NCBI GenBank assembly: GCA_016706545.1
Contig: JADJJK010000019.1
Span: 112,270 to 176,269 of the forward strand
Reading direction: 5' to 3'
DNA: 64,000 nucleotides
DNA from: Myxococcales bacterium
GTDB lineage: Bacteria > Myxococcota_A > Polyangia > Haliangiales > Haliangiaceae
Position 1 is the stretch's first letter; each line of letters starts with the position of its first letter. The notes beneath the pieces were generated by a model. The model ran no database searches, had not been told where the DNA came from, and saw nothing but the letters and a program-made list of their open reading frames with translations. This document shows positions 53,274 to 63,033 of the stretch, one piece after another. The position numbers and the translations under genes were made by a program.

Positions 53274-54524
53274 CTACGCGGGCGCCGGCGTCATCGTCGA
53301 TGGCGTCGTCGCTGTCGTCGGGGCCGCAGGCGCCAGCCACTGCCGGAGCCGCGCGTAGACCTCCGGGTGGTCCAGCAAGTCCAGGTGATCTGCGTCCTCG
53401 CAGATCCATCGCTGCTCCTCCGGGAACGCCAGCGTCAGCTCGGCGCGCGGATGGCGGCCCAGCGCGCTGTCCACGGGCACCAGGCCGTCGCCGACGACGG
53501 GCGCGGTCCGCGCGCTCGCCAGGCGCGCGGCGATCGCGTAGCAGGACACGCCCGCCGGCAGCGGCACGGGCAGCCGCAGGTCGCGCGCGGGCGCGAAGCG
53601 ATCTCGGCCGCGCCAGTGGGACTCGATGACGTTGCCGTGGCGCAGGTCCGTGACCCCGGCGCTGCGAATCTTGCCCAGCCGCGCGAGCGGCGCGCTGTGC
53701 GCGAACGCGCCCAGCAGCACGTCCACCCAGTGGCCGCCGCGCTCCAGCGGCGCGCCGTGATGCGGCGTGCCCAGGCACACCAGCGCGCGCAGCTTGGGCC
53801 GCCAGGAGTGCCCGGCGCTCTCCGCGGCGTGACACGCGCTGCGCGCCACCAGGCCGCCCATGCTGTGTCCAAGCAGCAGCAGCTCGTCCACCGGCTTCGG
53901 CCACGCCGTCACCAGCTCCTGCAGGAGCTGCGAGAAGAGCTGCCCGTTGTCCGAGACGTGGCGCCCGCTGTTGTAGTGCAGGTAGATCGGGGTGCAGCCA
54001 AGCTCCCGCGCCAGCGCCTCGCCATGATCGTGCCCGCGCCGGTTCCACTGCAGGTCGTTCATGGACGAGCCATGCACCAGCACCAGCAACTTGCTGCTTG
54101 CCTGCGGGAACTGCTCCTCGAGCGCCGCGCGCTCGAGCGTCAGCGCGCGGCCCCCTGAGCGCAGCGCCGGGGCGATGGCCAGCGGGTTGCCGGTGTCGTG
54201 CAAGAGATCGCCCACCACGCCGCACAGCACCGCGGTCGCCGCCTCGCGCTGCGGTCCCGGCTCCGAGCTACCGAGCCACGGCGCCAGCGCGTCGATGGCG
54301 CGCTCCAGCGCCGCGCCCACCAGCGAGGTCACCGCGCGCACCGCGCCGTAGCTCACCGCGGTCACCGCGTGCACGGGCCCCTTGAGCGGCTGCCCCAGCA
54401 CGCGCGGCCCGCTGCCGATGGCGCGATGCATGTCGCGGACGACGTCGGTGACCCCGTGCGTCGCGGACACCGCCAGCCGCGCCGCGCCTCGAAGAGCCTC
54501 TGCGTCGCGGTCGCGCTTGGTCAT
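53274..54524 (-). CDS. alpha/beta hydrolase (lipase-like)
   Basis: 416 residues from ATG 54524. A helical N-terminal extension (about 1-140) is followed by an alpha/beta-hydrolase core: oxyanion region LLVLVHGSSMND, nucleophile elbow LLLLGHSMGGLVARSA, a further segment CLGTPHHGAPLER, acid region VGDGLVPVDSALG and His in CEDADHLDLL. This pattern is shared by triacylglycerol lipases and PGAP1-like esterases. Cytoplasmic or membrane-peripheral; substrate unknown. The metallophosphoesterase gene is just upstream. Confidence 0.87.
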   Translation of the reverse strand: MTKRDRDAEALRGAARLAVSATHGVTDVVRDMHRAIGSGPRVLGQPLKGPVHAVTAVSYGAVRAVTSLVGAALERAIDALAPWLGSSEPGPQREAATAVLCGVVGDLLHDTGNPLAIAPALRSGGRALTLERAALEEQFPQASSKLLVLVHGSSMNDLQWNRRGHDHGEALARELGCTPIYLHYNSGRHVSDNGQLFSQLLQELVTAWPKPVDELLLLGHSMGGLVARSACHAAESAGHSWRPKLRALVCLGTPHHGAPLERGGHWVDVLLGAFAHSAPLARLGKIRSAGVTDLRHGNVIESHWRGRDRFAPARDLRLPVPLPAGVSCYAIAARLASARTAPVVGDGLVPVDSALGRHPRAELTLAFPEEQRWICEDADHLDLLDHPEVYARLRQWLAPAAPTTATTPSTMTPAPA

Positions 54525-54571
54525 GGGCCACCATAGCGCACGGGATGACGCCTGGCCGGTCGCGCGTGGAG

Positions 54572-55651
54572 CTACGCCCCCGCGACGCGCCGGAGCTGGG
54601 CGCGCGTCAGCGGCCCGGGGATGCCGTCCACCGCGAGCTGCTGTTGCGCCTGAAACGTCCGCACCGCAGCGACGGTCGGCGGATCCATCACCCCGGTGAC
54701 CTCCAGGTGCAGGGCCAGCGCCCCGTTGAGCTTGGTCTGCAGCCAGCGGGTCCGCGCCGCCAGATCGAAGTGCAAGCGCGCGCCCGTCCTGATCCAGCGT
54801 CCACGGCACCAGGCGAAAGCTCGGCGACGCGGTGATGACCTCCACGAAGACCACGCCGTCGAGCTGCTTGCGCGTCACCGGATCGATCCCGAACCGCACC
54901 TCACCGTACGGCGTGACACCCTGCCGTCCGTTGCAGTAGCGCTTCATCAGATCTGCGCGCAGCGGCCACGTGTACGCCGCGCCCGGCGTGCCCACGATGA
55001 CCTGCCGCACCTTGGGCTGGCCCGGCGCGAGCTCGATCAGCTCATCCCAGTACAGGTGCTCATGGCCGCAGAAGTAGGCGCTCGCGCCCCCGTGCGCCAG
55101 CAGCTCCACCAGGCGCTTGCGATAGTTCATCGCGACATGGGTCATCGCCGATTGCGCCGGCACGTGGCCAAACACCAGCCGCAAGGGAGTGGTCGCCGCC
55201 GCCAGATCCTCGCGCAGGAAGCGAGCCTCCTCGTCGTTGACGTTCTGATCCACCATCGACGCCAGGCACAGGTGCGCGTCGCCGATGCGGCAGGAGTAGG
55301 CGTGCGCCGGCCGCCCGCTGAGCCGCAGCGGGGCCACCTGCTGCGCGAGCTGCGACCAGGCCTCCTCGTAGGCCTGGCGATGCACCGCGGTGTACTGATC
55401 GTGGTTCCCCGGGATCGGCAACACCGGGACGCCGGCCGCGCGCAGCGGCGCCAACGCCTCCTTCATCGCCGCCCACCAGGACTGCACCTTTGGCAGCGGC
55501 ACGCCGTCTGCCGGGTCGCCGCTGGTCAGGTCTCCCAGCATCACCACCGCATCCGGGTGCATCCTGGCGACCTCCGCGACCACCCGCAAAACGCCGGCGT
55601 GGCTCTGCCTGACTGCGTGATATGAGCGTCCCCGAGCAACATCAACCGCAT
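54572..55651 (-). pseudogene. metallophosphoesterase with peptidoglycan-binding tail, frameshifted twice
   Basis: ATG 55651 starts MRLMLLGDAHITQSGRA, with the first metal motif D-x-H. The frame then moves, near 55600, into the main part: VVMLGDLTSGD, PIPGNHDQYTA, LVFGHVPA and FCGHEHLYWDE, all motifs of calcineurin-like phosphoesterases. Near 54780 it shifts again to a peptidoglycan-binding-like domain (TRWLQTKLNGALALHLEVTG; DPPTVAAVRTFQAQQQLAVDG). A phosphatase with a PG-binding tail is unusual. The motifs survive in all three frames, arguing for sequencing indels. Confidence 0.75.
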
Positions 55652-55691
55652 CGCGCGAGCATATCACCGGCACGGCCCCGATCTCTCGCAC

Positions 55692-57257
55692 CTACTGGAT
55701 CTGCGCGAACTCCACGCGGCGACCGCGCAGCCTCGGTAAGCTGGGCAACGGATGCTCGCGCTCGTCGGTGATGGTGGCGCGGAAGTAGTACGGCTGCCCG
55801 GCCGGCGCCCGGCGGCGAGACAAAGGCGAAGTACAGCGGCAGTCGCTCTCCTTGCAACCCCGCCGTGGTGATGAGCGAGACCAGCGCGTGCTCGGCGGCG
55901 TGATATCCGCTCTTCCAATGAAACGCCTTGGGCGGCCCACCCTGCGCAAACATGGTCGGGGTCCAGTCGGCTGACACCCACGGCCAGGTGTCACCGCCCT
56001 TTGGGTCCACGAAGCGCTCAAACCAGCAGGCATAGCTCCTGGGCAGGTGCTTCACGTACCCGCTGGGCGCTCGGCCCGCCTCCGCCGGCTCGCGCAGCGC
56101 CAGCGTGGCCGCCGCCTGATCCAGCTCGGCGAACACCCACCACTGCGAGCCCGCGTCGAGCTTGCCGTCCGCGCGCAGGCCCGAGGCCCAGCAACCAGAC
56201 GGCTGCGCGGCGCGCGCCAGGAGCGGCGCCACGTGAGGGCGCGCGAAGTCCACCAGGTCGGCCTGCCCGGTCGCTTGGCCCACCAGATACAGCATCCACA
56301 GGGACTTCATGGAGTGTCCAAAGTCGGTGTGGCGGCTGCCCAGCTTGCGCTGCGCCGGATCGTGCAAGGTGCCCCAGAACATGCCGTGCTCCGGCGCGAA
56401 GTACCGGTCCTTGATCACGCGCGCGAGCAGGAGCATGTCGCGCTGCCAGGCCGCGGACTGCGCAGGATCTTCGAGCAGCGGCGCCAGCAGCAGCATGTAT
56501 GCGTTGATCTGATCGAGCTGCGACACCAGCTCTTGTCGCTGGCTCTCCCCTGGCGCTCCGCCGTCGGACAGGACCCAGCGGAGCTGGCGCCGGCGGGCGG
56601 CGGCGCCGGATCCCAGTACGCCTTCATCATGTACTGCTCCAGGCGCACCAGGTCAGCCAGCACCTCCGGATCTCGGGTCAGGTAATAGTAGAAGGCGAGC
56701 CCGAGCTGCGCGTACGCCAGATCTTGCGCGGTGCGCTGCGGCGCCGGCGGCTGCGGCTTGCCGTTCTCCCAGTACGAGACGGCGCTGCCGGTGTCGCGCT
56801 CGTAGGCGTGCTGGCGCAGCCAGGTCACGCCCGCGGCGGCCGCGGCCAGGTACGGCTCTTCACCGGTGACGTGGTAGGCCACTCCGTAGACAAAGGCCTG
56901 CCGGGACTTCATGCGCGTGTAGTCGCGCCCCAGCTCCTGCTTGATCCATCCGCCCGCCTCCGCGAGCTCCGGACAGGGCGCCGCTGGCCGAAACGCGGTG
57001 CCGTCGTTGCATCGGAAGGTGGGGAAGTTGCCGACCGGCGAGCCCAGCGCATCGGGCGTCATCCAGAACGGCATCAGCTCGTCCGTGAGATGCGCGCGCC
57101 AGCGCGCCACGGAGGGCAGCTCGCCGGACGCGACGCGCTGCGCCGTCGCCAACGCCGCGGCCGGCGGATCGGCCGGGCCGATCGTCTTTGCCTTCGGTGG
57201 CGCCGAGCACGCCAGGACCCCAACGCACCACGCCGCGGACCAGAGCACTGCTTTCAT
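55692..57257 (-). pseudogene. N-acylglucosamine 2-epimerase-like lipoprotein, frameshifted twice
   Basis: From ATG 57257: MKAVLWSAAWCVGVLACSAPP gives a lipobox (VLAC). An (alpha/alpha)6-barrel-like sequence follows: YTRMKSRQAFVYGVAYHVTG, QDLAYAQLGLAFYYYL. A frame change near 56580 leads to LDQINAYMLLLAPLLED, HTDFGHSMKSLWMLYLVG and PSGYVKHLPRSYACWFERF. A second change near 55805 gives GQPYYFRATITDEREH to the stop at 55692. The barrel is like N-acylglucosamine 2-epimerases/renin-binding proteins, here lipid-anchored. Confidence 0.72.
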
Positions 57258-57369
57258 GCCGCGACGATAGGCCAGGGCCCACGGCTCGTCATGGTGCGAC
57301 AACAGATTGTTGCGGCAGGAGCCGCCGACGGCCGCTGCGCGAGCCGCATCCCCGCTGCGCGCAGAGGTT

Positions 57370-57416
57370 GTTACCTTCGGTAACGCTGCGCGCACCCGGG
57401 TGTTACCGCTCGTGAC
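57370..57416. promoter_or_regulatory. paired inverted-repeat operator candidates upstream of porin
   Basis: GTTACCTTCGGTAAC (57370-57384) is a perfect 6-bp inverted repeat. GTTACCGCTCGTGAC (57402-57416) is a close variant, 32 bp away start to start, about three helical turns. The porin ATG is at 57509. The arrangement is typical of two dimer-binding sites of one regulator. Confidence 0.5.
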
Positions 57417-57508
57417 GCCAGCGCGCGCGCCGCGGCGCGGCTAGTCAGCGCAACTACGATCCGAGGAGCCCGCAAGAACCTGGCCCGCCGCTTGCGGAGT
57501 GCCTTCCC

Positions 57509-58643
57509 ATGCGCTCATCGAAGCTGCCCCTGCTGCGGTCCCTGGCCCTTGCGCTCGTCGGCGCGTCCCTGTCGGCGCCGCTGTCACCGGCGCTGGCCGA
57601 GAAGCTCCTGTCGCGCGACGACACCACCATCAACCTCGGCGCGCTCTTGCAGCCGCAAGCGGTGGTGGCGCAGGACGCGGCGCCTGACGGCGGCGCCGGC
57701 ACAGACTTCTTCCTGCGCCGCGCCCGGCTCATGCTGCACGGCGATCTCCAGCAAGCGCATCTCGTTCTTCGTCGACACCGAGCAGGTCAACCTGGGCAAG
57801 GACGGCAACTGGGGAGACCTCCATCTACGTGCAGGATGCGTACGCTCGCTGCGCCTGACCCCGGAGGCGTCTCCCGGCGCGTTCCTGGACGCCGGCATGA
57901 TGCTGGTGCCGTTCACCCGCCACTCCATGCAGTCCGCGGTCAGCCTCAACGCGCTGGACTATCACGGCCGGCTCATCCTCTATCCCAGCCAGTCCACCCG
58001 GGTGTGGCGCGATGTCGGCGTGCAAGGCCGCGCCACCTTGGGGCCGGTGCAGCTCCGCGCCGGCGTGTTCAACGGCGTGGAGGGCAGCGCGGGGGATGGC
58101 AACGCGGTGATGGCGAAGAACCCCGGAGATCTGCCGCGGCTCGCCGGCCACGCCCGGGTGGCGCTGCTTGGCGAAGAGAAGGGCTTCTTCTATCCCGGCA
58201 TCCAGTTCACCGACGACCCGGTGCTGTCGATCGGCGTGGGGGTGGACTGGCAACGGCAGGCCATCGCGATGGCCGGCATGGACGAGGCCGCCAACCACCT
58301 GGCGCTGGCCGCGGATGTGTATCTGCACCTGCCCACCGGCCCAGATCAGGCGCTGGTGGCGCAGGCCACCGCGGTCCGTTATGACGATGGGGACGTCGCC
58401 GCCTCCACCGGCTACGGCGGCTTCGTGGAGGCCGGCTTTCGCTTCGGCAAGTTCGAGCCCATCGTCTCGTTCGAGCGCTTCAACTCCGACCAGACCGCTG
58501 GCGACCTGACCGCCTTCCACCTCGGCGGCGCCGCCTTCCTCGACCAGCACCGCACCAACTTGAAGCTCGACGTCGCCCGCACCCGCGCGGGCGCCACCAC
58601 CGCGACGTGGTCCGCCACGCTGCAAGGCCAGCTGTCGTTCTAG
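57509..58643 (+). pseudogene. phosphate-selective-porin-like outer membrane protein, frameshifted
   Basis: Signal peptide MRSSKLPLLRSLALALVGAS, then LLSRDDTTINLGALLQPQ and FFLRRARLMLHGD. The frame changes near 57745 (to ISFFVDTEQVNLGKDGNWG), briefly again at about 57815-57850 (where IYVQDAYAR is in a third frame), and continues with LRLTPEASPGAFLDAGMM to the C-terminus (ATWSATLQGQLSF, ending in Phe). OprP/O-type porins are 16-stranded barrels. At least three indels in a highly conserved N-terminal part suggest consensus errors. It is 116 bp upstream of acs. Confidence 0.78.
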
Positions 58644-58730
58644 CGAGTTCTGGCGAGTCCTGGCGAGTCCTAGCGACCGCTTGCCCTCGCCTCTCGCCTC
58701 TCGCCCCTCGCCCCTCGCCCCCGCGCCGCG
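58644..58730. repeat. short tandem repeats between porin and acs
   Basis: About three GCGAGTCCTG-like units followed by a CTCGCCTCTCGCC/CTCGCCCCTCGCC pyrimidine-rich array. Confidence 0.75.
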
Positions 58731-58758
58731 CTGGCGCGTGCCTCACCAAGGAGCCCCC

Positions 58759-60684
58759 ATGTCCTCCCACCTGCTGCCTCGGATCCGCTCGTTCGAAGAG
58801 TACCGCACGATGTACGCTCGCAGCCTCGCCGATCCAGACGGCTTCTGGTCCGACGAGTCCAAGGTCCTCGAGTGGTTTCACCCCTTCGGCCAGGTCTTCG
58901 ACGCCGATCTGGACGAAGTCGACTTCTCCTGGTTCGGGCACGGCCGCCTCAACGCCGCCTACAACTGCGTGGACCGCCACGCCCGCGCGCAGCCCAACAA
59001 GCTCGCCATCCGCTGGGTCGGCAACGAGCCCGGCCAGCATCGCGACATCACCTATCGCGAGCTCAAGCACCTGGTGGCGCGCTGCGCCAACGTGCTGCGC
59101 GACCACGGCGTCCACCGCGGGGATCGCGTCTGCATCTACATGCCGATGATCCCCGAGGCCGCCGTCGCCATGCTGGCGTGCGCTCGCATCGGCGCCGTCC
59201 ACTCCGTGGTGTTCGGCGGGTTCTCCGCGGACTCGCTGCGCGACCGCATCCTGGACGCCGGCTGCAAGCTGCTCATCACCGCCGACGAGAGCCCGCGCGG
59301 CCCCAAGCGCATCCCGCTCAAGCACCTGGCCGACCAGGCCATCGCCGGCCTCGACCAGGTGCAGACCGTGCTGGTCGCGCGCCGCACCGGCATCGACGTC
59401 CCCATGCGCGCTGGCCGTGACTTCTTCCTGGATCAGGAGATGGCGCGTCACCGCTCGACCTGCCCGGTGGAGTGGATGAGCGCCGAAGATCCGCTGTTCA
59501 TCCTCTACACGTCAGGATCCACCGGCAAGCCCAAGGGCCTCCTGCACACCACCGGCGGCTACCTGGTCCACGCCGCCTCCAGCTATCAACGCATCTTCGA
59601 CGCGCGCCCCGACGACGTCTTCTTCGCCACCGCCGACATCGGCTGGATCACCGGCCACACCTACGTGGTCTACGGGCCGCTCGCCTCCGGCGCCACCATC
59701 GTCCTGTTCGAGGGCATCCCGACCTATCCGGACCCCGGCCGCTTCTGGCAGATCGTCGACGAGCTCGGCGTCACCGTGCTCTACACCGCGCCCACTGCCC
59801 TGCGCTCGCTCATCCAGCAAGGCGACGAGTGGGTCAAGCGCCACAAGCGCCAGAGCCTGCGGTTGCTCGGCACGGTGGGCGAGCCCATCAACCCCGAGGT
59901 CTGGCACTGGTACCACGACGTCGTCGGCGAAGGTCGCTGCGAGATCGTGGACACCTGGTGGCAGACCGAGACCGGCGCCGCGATGATCACGCCGCTGGCG
60001 GGCATCACGCCCACCAAGCCAGGCTCGGCCACCCTGCCCTACCTCGGCGTCGAGCCGGTGCTGGTGGACGAGGCAGGCTCGGTCATCGAGGGCAACAGCG
60101 TCAGCGGCAACCTGTGCCTGGCGCGGCCGTGGCCCGGCCAGGCGCGCTCGATCTGGGGCGACCACCGGCGCTACCGCGAGACCTACTACTCGCGCTTCGC
60201 CAACCTGTACTTCACCGGCGATGGCTGCACCCGCGACGCCGACGGCTACTACTGGATCACCGGCCGCGTCGACGACGTGCTCAACGTCTCCGGCCATCGC
60301 CTCGGCACCGCGGAGATCGAGAGCGCGCTGGTCGCGCACGAGTCCGTGTCGGAGGCCGCGGTGGTCGGCTATCCGCACGACCTCAAGGGCACCGGCATCT
60401 GCGCCTATGTCACGGTCAAGAACAACACCCGCGACCTGTCCGGCGACCAGCTCGTGGGCGCGCTCAAGGAGCAGGTGCGCCAGGCCATCGGCGCCATCGC
60501 CACGCCGGACCGCATCGTCGTGGTCTCCGGCCTGCCCAAGACCCGCTCCGGCAAGATCATGCGCCGCATCCTGCGCAAGGTCGCCACCGGCGAGATCGAT
60601 CAGCTGGGAGACACCTCCACCCTCGCCGACCCGAGCGTCGTGTCCGAGATCGTCGCCACCGCACCTGCCCACCGGAGCTCGTAA
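58759..60684 (+). CDS. acetyl-/propionyl-CoA synthetase (AMP-forming)
   Basis: 641 residues from ATG 58759, with an AAGGAG RBS. Adenylation motifs: LFILYTSGSTGKPKGLLHT, WWQTETGAAMI and the C-terminal KTRSGKIMRRILRKV with the acetylatable Lys. Also GDRVCIYMPMIPEAAVAML and FTGDGCTRDADGYYWITGRVDDVLNVSGHRLG. It activates acetate to acetyl-CoA, though propionate is possible. With DUF485 and ActP it forms the classical acs-yjcH-actP acetate-scavenging operon. Confidence 0.94.
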   Translation: MSSHLLPRIRSFEEYRTMYARSLADPDGFWSDESKVLEWFHPFGQVFDADLDEVDFSWFGHGRLNAAYNCVDRHARAQPNKLAIRWVGNEPGQHRDITYRELKHLVARCANVLRDHGVHRGDRVCIYMPMIPEAAVAMLACARIGAVHSVVFGGFSADSLRDRILDAGCKLLITADESPRGPKRIPLKHLADQAIAGLDQVQTVLVARRTGIDVPMRAGRDFFLDQEMARHRSTCPVEWMSAEDPLFILYTSGSTGKPKGLLHTTGGYLVHAASSYQRIFDARPDDVFFATADIGWITGHTYVVYGPLASGATIVLFEGIPTYPDPGRFWQIVDELGVTVLYTAPTALRSLIQQGDEWVKRHKRQSLRLLGTVGEPINPEVWHWYHDVVGEGRCEIVDTWWQTETGAAMITPLAGITPTKPGSATLPYLGVEPVLVDEAGSVIEGNSVSGNLCLARPWPGQARSIWGDHRRYRETYYSRFANLYFTGDGCTRDADGYYWITGRVDDVLNVSGHRLGTAEIESALVAHESVSEAAVVGYPHDLKGTGICAYVTVKNNTRDLSGDQLVGALKEQVRQAIGAIATPDRIVVVSGLPKTRSGKIMRRILRKVATGEIDQLGDTSTLADPSVVSEIVATAPAHRSS

Positions 60685-60688
60685 CGAG

Positions 60689-61090
60689 ATGACCACTTCC
60701 CCTCCTGCATCCGTGGCCCAGTCGCTGGCTGCGCCCAAACCCATCACCCCTGCCAGCCAGCTCGCCATGGGCTCCACCGCGGCCACCGAGATCGCGGACT
60801 CGATGAGCCACCCCGAGCTGGCGGAGCTGGCCGCGCTGGCCGCGCGCCGCGGGCGCCTGGCCGCCTTGCTCACGACGATCATGATGATCGGCTACTTCGG
60901 CTTCATCGGGCTGGTCGCCTTCGCCAAGCCCACCGCCGGCACGCTGCTGGCCGGTGGCCGCGTCAGCGTCGGCATCGTCGCCGGCGCCTGCGTGATCGTG
61001 CTGGCGCCGATCTTGACCTCCATCTACGTGCGCTGGGCCAACCGGCACTACGACGTCGCGGTGCGCCGCCTGCGCGGAGGCAAGGCGTGA
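60689..61090 (+). CDS. DUF485 membrane protein (YjcH-like)
   Basis: 133 residues, 4 bp after the synthetase stop. Low-complexity N-terminus (about 35), then SHPELAELAALAARRGRLA and two helices (LLTTIMMIGYFGFIGLVAF; VSVGIVAGACVIVLAPILTSIYVRWAN). The DUF485 family is almost always linked to actP. Stop TGA overlaps the symporter ATG (TGATG). Confidence 0.9.
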   Translation: MTTSPPASVAQSLAAPKPITPASQLAMGSTAATEIADSMSHPELAELAALAARRGRLAALLTTIMMIGYFGFIGLVAFAKPTAGTLLAGGRVSVGIVAGACVIVLAPILTSIYVRWANRHYDVAVRRLRGGKA

Positions 61091-62714
61091 TGAACGCGCT
61101 CACCCTGCTGACCGCCGTCGGCGCGGAAGCCACCAAGGAGGCCGTCAAGACCGCCAAGGCCGCCACCTCCCTAGGCCAGCCCAACGTCACTGCCATCGCC
61201 TTCTTCTTCCTGTTCGTCTCGATCACGCTCGGCATCACGTACTGGGCCGCCCGCCGCACCCGCTCCACCCGCGAGTACTTCGCCGCCGGCGGCTCGCTGG
61301 GCTCGGTGCAGAACGGCTTCGCCCTCGCTGGCGACTACATGAGCGCCGCCAGCTTCCTGGGCATCGCCGGCCTGGTCTCCATGTCCGGCTTCGACGGCCT
61401 CATCTACTCCGTCGGCTGGCTGGTGGGCTGGCCGGTCATCACCTTCCTCATCGCCGAGCCCCTGCGCAACCTGGGCAAGTTCACCTTCGCCGACGTGCTG
61501 GCCTTCCGCTTGCGCCAGCGCCCGGTGCGCATCGCCGCCGCCAGCGGCACCCTGACCGTGGTCACGTTCTACCTGATCGCGCAGATGGTGGGCGCCGGCG
61601 GCCTCATCCACCTGATGTTCGGCCTGTCGTACAAGGTCGCGGTGGTGATCGTCGGCGGCGTCATGCTGCTGTACGTGCTCTTCGGCGGCATGATCGCCAC
61701 CACCTGGGTGCAGATCATCAAGGCCGTGCTGCTGCTCATGGGCGCCACCTTGCTCGCCGGCCTGGTGCTGTCGCGCTTTGGCTGGAACCCGCTGGAGCTG
61801 TTCGCCGCCGCCCGCGACCGCTACGGCAGCGCGGTGCTGGCGCCCGGCAAGCTGGTGGCCAGCCCGCTGGAGGCCATCTCGCTGGGCATCGCGTTGATGT
61901 TCGGCACCGCCGGCCTGCCGCACGTGCTGATGCGCTTCTACACCGTGCCCGACGCCGCCACCGCGCGCCGCTCGGTGGCCCTGGCCACCACCATCATCGG
62001 CGCGTTCTACCTGGTCACCTTCATCCTGGGCTTCGGCGCCTCGGTGTTGGTCGGCCGCGAGACCATCAACTCCGTCGCCGCCGGCGGCAACATGGCGGCG
62101 CCGCTTTTGGCCGAGGCGCTCGGCGGCACCGGCTTCCTCGGCTTCATCTCCGCGGTCGCCTTCGCCACCATCCTCGCGGTGGTCGCCGGCCTCACCCTGT
62201 CCGGCTCCGCCGCGCTGTCGCACGACCTGTGGAACCACGTCGTGTGCAAGGGCCAGTCGCCGGAGCACGAGCAGCTGCGCATCGCCAAGATCGCCACCGT
62301 CATCCTGGCCCTGCTCGCCATCGGCCTGGGCATCCTCTTCAAGGACGAGAACGTGGCCTTCATGGTGGGCCTGGCCTTCGCCATCGCCGCCAGCGCCAAC
62401 TTTCCTGCCCTGCTCCTGTCCATGGCCTGGAAGAAGTTCACCACCCGCGGCGCGGTGGCCAGCATGGTCACCGGCACCGTGTCCGCCGTGGTGCTGATCC
62501 TGCTGTCCCCACCGTCTGGGTCGACCTCCTGCACAACTCCGCCGCCATCGTGCCGCTGAAGAACCCCGGCATCATCACCGTGCCCCTGTCCTTCCTCGTC
62601 GGCATCGTGGTCTCGCTGCTAGCCCCCGAGCAGAGCTCGCAGGACGCCTACCTCGCCGCCCACCAGCGCATGCACCTGGGCCCGGTGGGCGACGCGCACA
62701 TCGCGAAGCATTGA
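61090..62714 (+). pseudogene. actP: cation/acetate symporter ActP, frameshifted near the 3' end
   Basis: From ATG 61090 an SSS-family symporter: REYFAAGGSLGSVQNGFALAG (first signature), FTFADVLAFRLRQRPVRIAA and NMAAPLLAEALGG. Twelve to thirteen helices are visible. Near 62510 the frame breaks at TCCCCACC; one additional C would give LSPTVWVDLLHNS, the typical ActP continuation found in the next frame up to 62714. So a C-run indel is the likely cause. Transports acetate with Na+ or H+; coupled with acs upstream. Confidence 0.9.
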
Positions 62715-62897
62715 AGCGAGCAAGTACCGGTTCGCGTCTCAGTTTAGGGCTGCGAGCAGGTCTCCTGCAAGAAACTCAAAAATCGCTAGATCATCCGCCG
62801 CGGCTCCAGAACAGAGTCCTCCAACGTAGGCGCCCTTGCTGCAACAGTGGTACCGTAGACAGCGGTGGACAGTTCGGTTATCCTTTGGTTGGAGACG

Positions 62898-63029
62898 ATG
62901 TGGGCGTGCTCTAAGATCGATGCCTCGCCGGATGTGGGCAAGAAGGACGAGGCAAAGGTCCCAGCTCAGCCGGCTGCGATCTTCTCCGGCGACCCGAAGA
63001 CCGCGGCGATGAAGGTGCTGGGGGGGTGA
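62898..63029 (+). CDS. small ORF upstream of metallophosphoesterase
   Basis: 43 codons, ATG 62898 with GGAG 5 nt before it. The sequence reads MWACSKIDASPDVGKKDEAK and onward to a TGA at 63027. The downstream phosphoesterase starts 5 bp later, suggesting translational coupling. Whether the product is functional or a leader peptide cannot be told; the family is not recognised. Confidence 0.45.
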   Translation: MWACSKIDASPDVGKKDEAKVPAQPAAIFSGDPKTAAMKVLGG

Positions 63030-63033
63030 CGGA

